Source of the DNA: Panorpa germanica
Taxonomy: Eukaryota > Arthropoda > Insecta > Mecoptera > Panorpidae
NCBI GenBank assembly: GCA_963678705.1
Contig: OY783208.1
Span: 868,001 to 932,000 of the forward strand
Reading direction: 5' to 3'
Length of the DNA: 64,000 nucleotides
The notes beneath the pieces are model-generated. The model had not been told where the DNA came from, did no database searches, and saw only the letters and a list, made by a program, of their open reading frames with translations. The position numbers and the translations under genes are program-made. Positions 34,758-45,200 of the stretch are shown piece by piece (position 1 is the first letter of the stretch; every line of letters begins with the position of its first letter).

Positions 34758-35551
34758 ATAAGTAATTAACAGAACTGCGCATTACGGAGTTAATAACGTG
34801 ACTACAACATGTCGGCCATCTTGTTGTGACGTTTCCAACAACCTAACGACCGAGTAGTCTTTGTTGAAGATGGTTTACGTTCCAGACCATCATCAGTGGA
34901 CTTGTGAACCATGTCTTCATTTCCGTAGAACTGTACTAAGCCCGTTAAACACATAAAATTTAAAAAAATGTTAATATCTTTTGCATTTCGATAAATCGTT
35001 GTCTTTAAGTGTCCAAGAGCTTGACGCAGTGTCTTCGTAAATCTAACAAGACGTATATCAATGAATATTTCAATCAGAACTTGTCTTCAATGGCCTCCAA
35101 CTTAAGAAGGAAATCAGTAGTGCCAATAAAACTACGCAGGGCTTTCCACAATTCCCTGGTTGTCGTTTTAGGAAGACATTTGTTATGTTCTAGTTCGTTT
35201 CTTTGCTAACAGATGGCTCGTTCGTTGCTAGCCACGTTATTTGCGCCTAATGTTTATGTTGTCTCTCAGTCTAGTGCGCTGTTTAAACTAATTTGCATAA
35301 TTAAATGCATTTATTTAAACAACAGTGTTTTTATTTTATCAAGTAAGATGCTGCCAACAAAGTGAATTCCATCTGAAGGTGACAACGTAATGATAATATT
35401 TGCAGCGCGCTGATTGGTCCGCCATGCAGATGAAGCGGAGATGATTAAATATTGCAACCTGGCGTTATTTATTTGAACGGGACGGGGAATCTACTGTTGC
35501 TAAGAGCTCCTGGAGGTATAGTGCCACGGTACCGTCGACAAAGTAATTATG
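34758..35551. repeat. Palindrome spacer = upstream block V, copy 3
   Basis: Homologous to 26160-26900 and 30760-31560. Contains ACCGAGTAGTCTTTGTTGAA and CTTAAGAAGGAAATC. It is now shared by two divergent promoters. Confidence 0.7.
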
Positions 35552-35640
35552 CAAATTAGTTTAAACATTTGCACGACGGTTGGTAAATACAAATAATTCA
35601 GTTGGAGGGGACTCCAGTTGACACGGTGCACATTTCTGGG

Positions 35641-35677
35641 TATAAATTGGCGTGGATTTGTCACTAACAGCATCAGT
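35641..35677 (+). promoter_or_regulatory. Core promoter of S7
   Basis: TATAAAT at 35641-35647 after TTTCTGGG; TCAGT with its A at 35675, 34 nt from the TATA start. Confidence 0.78.
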
Positions 35678-35728
35678 TCTTCTCCTGCTTCGTTCAAGTC
35701 AAGTTCTACCACTACCAACAAAGTCACC

Positions 35729-36623
35729 ATGAAGATGTCCATCAAGGTTCTCCTGACGATTGCCGCTGTGTTTTCTGCAGTCCAGATTAATAATGGTAAC
35801 ACATTCATAGATTTAATGATTTTAAATATTTTACTTGCAATTTCTAACAAACATTTTTTGTGTATTTTTACCTAGTTGCTGCTGTTGATTTAGCAACTAC
35901 TATATCTGGTGTCCTTGCCAGTCTCATTGGCGCACAGTCAAGTTTGCCCGGCTTACCTACAACAGCAGTAGTCCCTACAGACCTTCTTAGTAACTTTGCT
36001 ACAGTTTTGGCAGTCTTGAATGAACTAAACGCAGCCGCGGTAAGTCTCTTGTTTTGCAAGTACCATATTGTTCAAAATGGCGTCATAAATTTCATTAAAA
36101 TGTTCAAATTATTTTGAAATAGTCTTGTTTGCTATGAAATTATCTGTTTACCAAGATGCTACACTGCTCCTTAAATAGCTATCTAAATGAATGGATCACT
36201 GTTACGTCGGATTTCTCCCGATTCCATTCTCCTGCCTTCCTCCATTGGTTTCTTATTATCAAATAATCTTTCTTTCTGTTTTAATGTCTTCAGGCTGCAG
36301 GAGATGCCACCTGTCTCGCAGATTTGAACACTGCATTTGGACCTGCTTTAACAAATCTTAAAAGTGCAACGGATGCTTATAGTTCAACACTTTCTCTGAC
36401 TAGTTTGCCTATTATTGGATCGGTAAGTTATAACATTATGACCAACCCCAACCAACCCCAACCAACCCCAATCCACCCCAAACAAAGGAGTCATATATTT
36501 TATGCCCTAATTTGTGATTTTCAGCTTTTCATACCACAGCTGAATAGCAATTTGATCGATCTTAATCAAGCGGCCGTCGCTGTGAGTAGCATACCATTGC
36601 CTGCGACATGCCCTTCTCCATAA
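35729..36623 (+). CDS. Small secreted protein, family S member 7 (palindrome right arm)
   Basis: Exons 35729-35795, 35876-36039, 36294-36422 and 36525-36623 encode 152 aa; signal peptide MKMSIKVLLTIAAVFSAVQ. The mature protein is identical to S6. Intron 3 carries CCAACC repeats (about 36440-36475). S6 and S7 are divergent, start codons 1,156 bp apart, inside a large palindrome. Near identity through introns points to very recent duplication or arm-to-arm gene conversion. Poly(A) signal at 36809-36814. Confidence 0.87.
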
Positions 36624-36764
36624 GGAAATTAAAAATGAAGGACAGAAGGGACAACTTCCGGTTGTCGAAATAGTTCTACTTATTATATAATCCTAATATA
36701 TTCTAATAATATTAATAATTAAGCCATTTTTTTGTAATGTCACTCCATGTTATAATTATTCTAC

Positions 36765-36814
36765 TCAACACTAGATGGCAGTGACATATATTATCTTGCT
36801 AATATATTAATAAA
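36765..36814 (+). terminator. 3'UTR element and poly(A) signal of S7
   Basis: CTAGATGGCAGTGACAT at about 36771-36787, then AATAAA at 36809-36814. Confidence 0.65.
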
Positions 36815-37428
36815 CTATTTGTTCCAATTATTTCGATGTTTCATTTGTATTACTTAGTTTTAAGAAAAGGAAAACGACTTCATTGTGAGATCTTGTGCTA
36901 TGCCTTAACTCTTTAGCAGAAGAAAAGTCGTAATTTGGGCTGGTATTTCGTTAACTCGAGTTTTGTGTTCAACAAGGTAATATCAATTAAGATAAATTAT
37001 ATCTGTCTCGTTCATTCCCATTTAAATTGTACAGAAGTGAGAGGGTAAGCAATATGATTAACTAGATAAAGTTCTTTCTCTTCACCCTGGCAAGTTGCAC
37101 AGACTCTGCAGAGGTCGTTGTAGAACTCAGCGACTGCAGCACCATCTTTATCCATTATTTAGAACTAAACTAATGGACATTTTATAGTTCCGCTTTCAAC
37201 CACATTTTAAAAAATAATCACTTTATTAGGTTTTTAAATTAACTTTTCTCTAAGTTTGTTCTTTTTAGATTTTAAATTCAATTTATATTTTCACCTAACC
37301 TAAAAACCAGTAAGAAATCTCAATTAATGTTTGTACAACGTTTTGGAAATGTTTGCTCATTAAAAATGTAAAGAGAGCAATCGATTTTGAGGGAGGATAT
37401 TATGTGTTATTCTTCTGTGGCATCATCA

Positions 37429-37550
37429 AGAGACAAAATGACTTTTTTAATTGTTAATATCTCTTAACATATAAGGAGTTCTAGTAACCCACTTTATCAA
37501 TATGTAGTACACTTTTATAGAAATTAAGACATAGGACACTAGCCCATTAT
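37429..37550 (-). mobile_element. Repeat A fragment at the palindrome edge
   Basis: GAGACAAAATGACTTTTTT to GGACACTAGCCCATT; starts immediately outside the right palindrome arm. Confidence 0.6.
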
Positions 37551-37965
37551 TAATATGTAAATGCCTTTTTGGGTTGTTGTTACATGGTTCAAAATACGAT
37601 GGAACTAAAATAGAATTCCTATTTTCATTAGTTTAAGAATAACAATTAGTTTTAAATTAACAAATATAATATTATAACATTATTTTTTCACACAAATATA
37701 TAAATTATTTAAAGTAAGTTGTGAAGCTACCAACTTTGCTTGTCATCGTTTAAAGATAAGACAATTAATATTATGCTTATAAGTTTCTGTACACATCGGT
37801 AAATATTATTGTGTTTTGTGTCAAATAAGTAAATATTTTGATGTAGCTTTGTTTTGTAGTAGGGATTTACATATAAATCTTAGAAAACACAACATTTAAT
37901 AAAGTCCCAGCTTTTAAGAAAGCTATGTGCTAGCTATCATCTGACAATTCTTAGAAGACGAATTT
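37551..37965. other. AT-rich spacer
   Basis: No gene, RNA gene or named repeat recognised. Confidence 0.4.
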
Positions 37966-37969
37966 CCAA

Positions 37970-38452
37970 TTGTTGATTGAAATTGATGTTAATAAATGTG
38001 TATTGGCGTGTCTATTTTATTAAATATCTAAATGTTGACGGAGATATAGCAATTAAAAGTTTGAATTGTAGTTTTAGCGCTAGAAATGGTCGGCCATATT
38101 TGTATGACGTGAAATGCATTTTAACGTCAGTTATTTGTTGAGTAGGTCAGTGTGCTGTGGTAATGTTTTGTAGCTGTTGGTAGTCCAAATAATCAAGTCA
38201 AGTCAAAGAATAATAAGTTTTTATTTTATTTAACCCTGCTAAGGCAGACATAATATTGGAATTTGATTGTTCCTTGAAATAGCTGTAAATAATATTTGAT
38301 ATTTTGATATATAAATACATATAGCAGAGATTTATGAGCTGTAAGGTTAGCAGCGGTTGTGATGTCACATGCACTTGGAATGTGTACAACGTTGAATCCC
38401 TTTAATAATTAAAGAGACAAAATGACTTTTTAATTGTTAATATCTCTTAACA
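37970..38452 (-). mobile_element. Repeat A, left arm of a second inverted dimer
   Basis: From GTTGATTGAAATTGATGTTA through to TAATATCTCTTAACATGAGG; opposite in orientation to the copy at 38478. Confidence 0.7.
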
Positions 38453-38477
38453 TGAGGTTCAGTAATCAACTTTATCA

Positions 38478-38970
38478 TATGTCTTAGTTTCTATAAAAGT
38501 GTACTACATACTGATAAAGTGGGTTACTAGAACTCCTTATATGTTAAGAGATATTAACAATTAAAAAAGTCATTTTGTCTCTTTAATTATTAAAGGGATT
38601 CAACGCTGTACACATTCCAAATGCATGTGACATCACAATCGCTGCTAACCTTACAGCTCATAAATCTCTGCTATATGTATTTATATATCAAAATATCAAA
38701 TATTATTTACAGCTATTTCAAGGAACAATAAAATTTCAATATTATGTCTGCCTTAGCAGGGTTATATAAAATAAAAACTTGTTATTCTTTGACTTGACTT
38801 GATTATTTGACTACCAACAGCTACAAAACATTACCACAGCACTGACCTACTCAACAAATAACTGACGTTAAAATGCATTTCACGTCATACAAATATGGCC
38901 GACCATTTCTAGCGCTAAAACTACAATTCAAACTTTTAATTGCTATATCTCCGTCAACAATTAGATATGA
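38478..38970 (+). mobile_element. Repeat A, right arm of a second inverted dimer
   Basis: From ATATGTCTTAGTTTCTATAA to TATCTCCGTCAACAATTAGA; the pair lacks outer TIRs and could form a hairpin. Confidence 0.7.
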
Positions 38971-39282
38971 AAAGCATAAAAAATAAAACCACATTTCATT
39001 TATTAAAGACTGGTATTTGGTTATCTCGAGTTATGTAACAATAACGTAACTTTTACATTGTTATTAAACATTCAACAAGTTAAATATATCTATATACAAA
39101 TTGTATAAAAATATTTGCACAAAATAATATTAATAATAAAAAGTAAATTATTTAAAATATATATATATTTGTCTCGTTTACTCCCATTTAAATTGTATAA
39201 GAGTAAGAGAGTAAGCAATATGAATAATTATTTATATATGTTAAAAAAATAGCATTATATATATTTTATATAAATTTTGTGC

Positions 39283-42200
39283 TTAAGTGCGTAATCCTTT
39301 GCTCTTCCTTTTCATCCTGGCGTAAGGCCCAATATCAGGATCAAAAATGAAGTCGTATAGAACTGCGGTCCAGGAGTGATGCTGAGGAAGATCATCGTAA
39401 AACTCAGCGGCTATTCGTTTCACCTAAAATGTAAAAAAAAAACAATTAAACTAAAAGTAGCACCATCCGTATTCATTACATAATATTCTAACCTCCAAAA
39501 TGTGACAATCTGTCAAAACGCAGTAGGATTTATTTTTAAAAGAAGTTCAATGTCAGTTTGTCAAAAATAAAGAAGTAAAAACAATTTCTATTACTAATTG
39601 TTATTAAGGAGGTACAGGACGTTAACGTAAATGATGAAAACGTCGTGAAATTTGGAGGGTCGATACAAATAGTTAAAATACATGCTGTCTCAAAATTTTA
39701 GAGACCTAGGGTTCATAGTCTTCTTTTTATACATGATTAAAAATAGTCATTTTCCATACAAATCATAATTTTTAGCTCAATTTTACCACATAATATAACT
39801 TTTAACTATTAAAAAATGGTGACACGGCTTTCAAAAACTAGGTGTATATAAAATAATCTTTTCTGTAACTATTGCAAAAAGAAAATTATCAAAAGGATAC
39901 CTATTTACGAAAATATTTAAATAAAACCTTTAAGAAACAGTAAATGTAGGTTGTACGAAATAAAACCATGCGAGTATTTGTAGATTGAATAATTATTCAA
40001 TTGTTTAATGATAAAATAATTTTACACTTTTTTTAATATAAATTTAACCACAAATTCTAATGATATAAAATGGTTGCGAAACATGCTACGACAGTGCAAA
40101 AGCCAAAACACGACTGACTCGAATGCCATACGGCTGTAGCGTGCACAGCAGTCGTCGTTGTGTTGCCCAACACGTCGCTGTGTTGCCCTGAGTAAGATTT
40201 CTACCAGAGACAACAATACAATATTAAACTAGAATGTCAACAGAGACACATTTTATGTTCTGTGCTAATTTTGTACTGAACATAAATTACCAGCCAGCAG
40301 AACGTAGCTGATCCCACAACCAACTTAAAATATATATAAAAATACATTAATACATAGAGCTACATAAATTTACAAACTTCTTAAATCTATGATAGTCTAC
40401 ATAATTGTATGAGAATAATATAAAATAAAACAAAATAACAATTATTCTAAAGATAACAGAAAACGTAATTAACATTTTAGCATACATTATCAATTGCATA
40501 ATGTACACAACAATCAATTCAGTGGTAATCTACACAATTTTGTGATGGGTCTGTTGTAGATCTTATCACCAATTTTTATTTCCGCCACTCTCACCTTTCC
40601 ATCTTTACCAAGAAAGACCTTTGTGATTCTGGCCATTGGCCAATTTAATGGGGGTGAGTTTAGATTCTTTACAATAACTAAATCACCTTCTTTCAGGTTC
40701 TCATTAGCATATTTCCACTTGGGACGGCTCTGAAGCTGTGTGAGATAATCCTTAGACCAAGCTTGCCAAAAGTCTTGTTTTAGTTTTTTAACAATATTCC
40801 AAAACTTAAGACGATTGACTGGTACCTCTGTTAAATTAACTTCAGGGTATTCAATCAGAGCAGTGCCAATTAGAAAATGTGCTGGAGTCAAATACTTATA
40901 TTCATTTGGGCTTAGTGGAAGCAGTGGTCTTGAGTTTAGCACACCTTCAATCTGTATGACAACTGAATTTAATTCTTCATAAGTTAAGGCCAAATTACCA
41001 ACTACTCTCTTAAGGTGGTGCTTCACACTTTTGACCCCTGCTTCCCATATGCCACCAAATTCAGGAGCATAACTGGGTATAAACATAAATTTTATATATA
41101 GATTATTACAAAAACTTATAACATTATTTCTATGAGACTTATTAGTCTGTAAATTATACAACTCTTTTAATTCATTAGCAGCACCCTTGAATGTTTTAGC
41201 ATTGTCACAATAAATTTTAGTAGGCATGCCTCGTCTAGAAATAAAACGATTGAGACATGCCAAGAATGTTTCAGTTCTTAAATCAGAAACCACTTCCATG
41301 TGTATGGCCTTTGTAGAAAAGCAAACAAACAATGAAATGTAACCTTTTGTAATCAATGGTTTACGTATGCGAGCTATCTTTATGTTAAAAGGTCCACAAA
41401 AATCTACACCTACATGCTGAAATGGTCTTGTAGCTGTAACTCTGTCAGCTGGCAAAGAACCCATCAATTGTTTAGCAGATTCAGCCTTCAATCGTGAACA
41501 TATAACACATTTGTATAGTACCTTTTTGACCTCCCGTATGCCATTGATAATCCAGAACTTTTGAGACAAGGAGCTGAGTACTAATCTAGCACCAGCATGG
41601 AGCAAACGTAAGTGCTCATTTTTGATTATGATAGAAGTGATATTGTTGTCCTTTGGCAGTATGACTGGGTGCATTTTATCTTTTGCAATGCCTGCATTTT
41701 GCAATCTGCCACCAACACGAATTAAACCAGTGCTGTCTATGAAAGGGTGGAGATTACCTATACCGGTCTTGATAATGATACCACCTAGGAGACATTTTAT
41801 TTCTTTAAAAAATATTTGCCTTTGAACTGAGCGAATGATAATTAATAAAGAATTATGAAGTTCTTGTGGAGATAAATGTCCACAAATATTATTTTTAGAA
41901 ATAGTAAGATAAGAACAAATTGAACTGTGTACTGCCTTTTTACAATTATTAAAGAATCTATACACATAAGCTAATACACGCTGTAGCTTATTGATATTGG
42001 AGAATTTTTTAAACAAGTCTAGCATTAACGGTGCTTGTTCGACTTCAATGTTACAAACATTACAGTTTTTATCTTCATCGTCTGATAGAAGTACTGTATT
42101 TAAATCAAAATAATGATCATGTTTAAAATGAGAATTGGATAGATACTGGGGACCGTTCCACCAAAGATTTTGATTTTTTAAGTGTTGTGGTTCTATACCA

Positions 42201-45200
42201 CGAGAAATTATATCAGCTGGGTTATCAGCTGATTTTACATAGTACCAAGAGAATTTATCTGTGAGCTCTGTTATTTTCTTTACTCTGTTATTAACATAGA
42301 TATTGGTTTTTAATTTGTCCGCTTGAATCCAAGCAAGGACTATTTTGGAATCACAATAAAGGAAAAGTCTATGTTCCAATCTAGTTTTGAGTAAATTACT
42401 AACTCTAACCGCAAGTTGTGCCAACAAAACTGCACTATTTAGCTCTAGTTGGGGTATTGTAAGTACCTTACCTAGTGGAGCCACACGAGACTTGGCACAA
42501 ATTAATTTTGTTTTTACGTTGTCATTTGCTGTAACGGTTCTTAAATATAGGCAGCACCCGTACGCCTTCATAGATGCGTCTGCATAGCCTATTAATTCTG
42601 CAGTGACAAAATTTTCCTCCTTTATAAGTCGATCTATTGAAATGCTGTCTGCTATCTTTAGACCATTAAGGAACTTTTCCCACATCTTTAATTGTTTGTC
42701 AGGCAGCGGTGCGTCCCAATCTATTTTCAAAAACCAAAGCTCTTGCATGATTAACTTGGCAACTACAATTATAGGGCCAATCAATCCTAACGGGTCAAAT
42801 AAAGTCCCAATAAAACTAAGCACTTTTCTTTTAGTATTCAAATTGTTACTATTCGTGTTAGGACATTTAAAAGTAAATGTATCCAAAATAACATTGTATT
42901 TTAGACCTAATGTTTTAATAATGGCTGATTTATTCAAATCTAATTCATTGATATATTTTTTATCACTAGAGATGTCGTCGAGCACTGGGGGATGATTGGA
43001 AGACCATTTGTGTAATTTAAAATTACCTAATTGTAACAAACCAATTAATTGAGACTTTAATTCAGATAACTCTTCCACTTCATCGCACCCAACTATGACA
43101 TCATCAACATACGTATTGTGGCACATTGCTCTCGCTGCGAGAGGATATTTATGTTTGTAGCGATGGGCAAGTTCTATGAGACATCGTGTGGCCAAAAAGG
43201 TAGAAGATTTGAGTCCATATGTTACAGTTTTTAATTGCAAACAACTGATGGGCTTACCTGGATCATCTCTCCATAAGATATTTTGTAAGACATTGTAAGT
43301 GTCATTTGTGAGAATACAGCGGAACATTTTTTCTATGTCACAGACAATTGTGTACACATAAGTTCTAAACAGTAGGAGAATATCGAAGAGCTCGCCTTGA
43401 ACCACAGGACCATTCAGCATAACATCGTTGAGAGAAATCTTATTTTTAGAACGCATGCTTCCATCAAAGACCACACGCAATTTAGTAGTTTTGCTATCAT
43501 CGTTTGTAACTGCATGATGCGCTAAAAAATAATTAGGAGTATTATAAACATCATAAGAATTTATGTCTATTTCCCTGGCATGTCCCATCTCTATATACTG
43601 ATCAATGAATTTTTTATACACCTTCAATAGTGAAGGATTTCGTTTAAATCTGTTTTCTAACACATAGAATCTTTGCAGGGCGACTGAGAAAGAATCCCCC
43701 AATTCTAGTTCATTTACTGGGCTGACTAATGGCAAATCTACAGTAAAAGTATTATTTTCAAGTAGTACTGAATTTTTAAAAATATGTTCAGCCTTTAAAT
43801 ATTCCTCAGTAAACTTATCTGTCTTTTCTGGGACTTTCTCAGTCATCCAAAATTGCCCCATAACATTCTCAAGGGTTGTATGGTCAGAAATGGCAAAATT
43901 AGATACTATAATATTACTTGAATAACTATTTTGATTTTGAAACATGTTTGGCTCATTAATAACATTGTAACTAAATTGATTATGCAATTTACCTGCAACT
44001 ACATATCCAAATGTAGTGTTCTGTAAAACTGAGCCATTATTTAATTTAATACAGCCATCTAATAGAATGGCAAAATATACATCCGCACCCAATAGCAATG
44101 ATATTTTCGAGGGTACATTATACTGCTCATCAGCTAGCTTAATATTTTTGGGAAAAATAACTTTGGATGTGTCAATAAAAATTTGAGGCAAATGCGTAGT
44201 GATAGATTCAACTACATGACAATTCACTTTGTGATTAATATTTCTGTCGTAATTAGACTGTATGTTTATAATTGCTGAGTGATATAATTTTGTGGCTTTA
44301 TTGCCTATGCCAATTATTTTACTAGGATGAGTGTTTGTGCGTAAACGCAATTCTTTTAAGAGTTCAGCAGTCACTAATGATGCTTGACTACCGCTATCGA
44401 GCAATGCACGAACTAGAAACTCGCGACCAAAATTGTCAACAATTTTTACCTTCATAGTAGGCAGCAATATGGTACCCCCCAAGCTATCATTGCTACAGCA
44501 CATTACAACTGGAGATTCAGTTGTCTTGCCAGCCAGCGAACCAGCATCTGTTTTATCACATAACAATTTGCTATGCATGCCTTTACATTTATGACATTTA
44601 TAATTATTCTCAAGGGAGCACCTGCCACTATGGGCTTTTAAACATAGCGAACATAATTTATGTTCTTGAACAAATGAATTACGCGACTCTAAAGGAGCCA
44701 TTTTAAATTTTGGACATCTAAAAATGGGATGGTCCATATTACAATATCTACATGCTAAATTGTAGCGAGTAGTGACATTGGAAACTCTCGAGTACGAATA
44801 CTCTTTATAATTTTTGTCATTTGACATACTTTTATATGGTGAGCTATCCTCAAGTGCAATCGCACGTTTTTCTAAAAATGATATAAATTCTGCCATAGTA
44901 GGCAGCTTGTCTACATTTCTTTCCATATGGAAATTGCGACTAGTTAATAAATCTAGCTTTCTACATAATATTGAGATTAGAATCATATCCCATTTGTCTA
45001 CAGGCTCATCAAGATTTTTTAACGCTTGTAATTGCTGTTTTACTTGACATAAAAAAGCCCTTATAGCCATTGCAGTACCCTTCTGCATGTTTGGAATATC
45101 AAGTAATATATTAATATGATTAGTAATTAATCGCGCCTTATTATCATACCGCGCTAACAATAAATCAAGAGCCTCTTTATATGAGCTGTTCACAAGCGGC

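Larger units (their letters stand above)
35552..37425. repeat. Palindrome, right arm (about 1.9 kb)
   Basis: Mirror image of 32855-34757 with S7. The arms are separated by a spacer of about 795 bp (34758-35551) that is itself block V, the region upstream of S4 and S5. Confidence 0.85.

Noticed and set aside
36440-36475. CCAACC repeats in S7 intron 3 as possible telomere-like sequence
   Set aside because: Only a few units; the mirrored tract is present in S6 intron 3, so it is a short intronic microsatellite.
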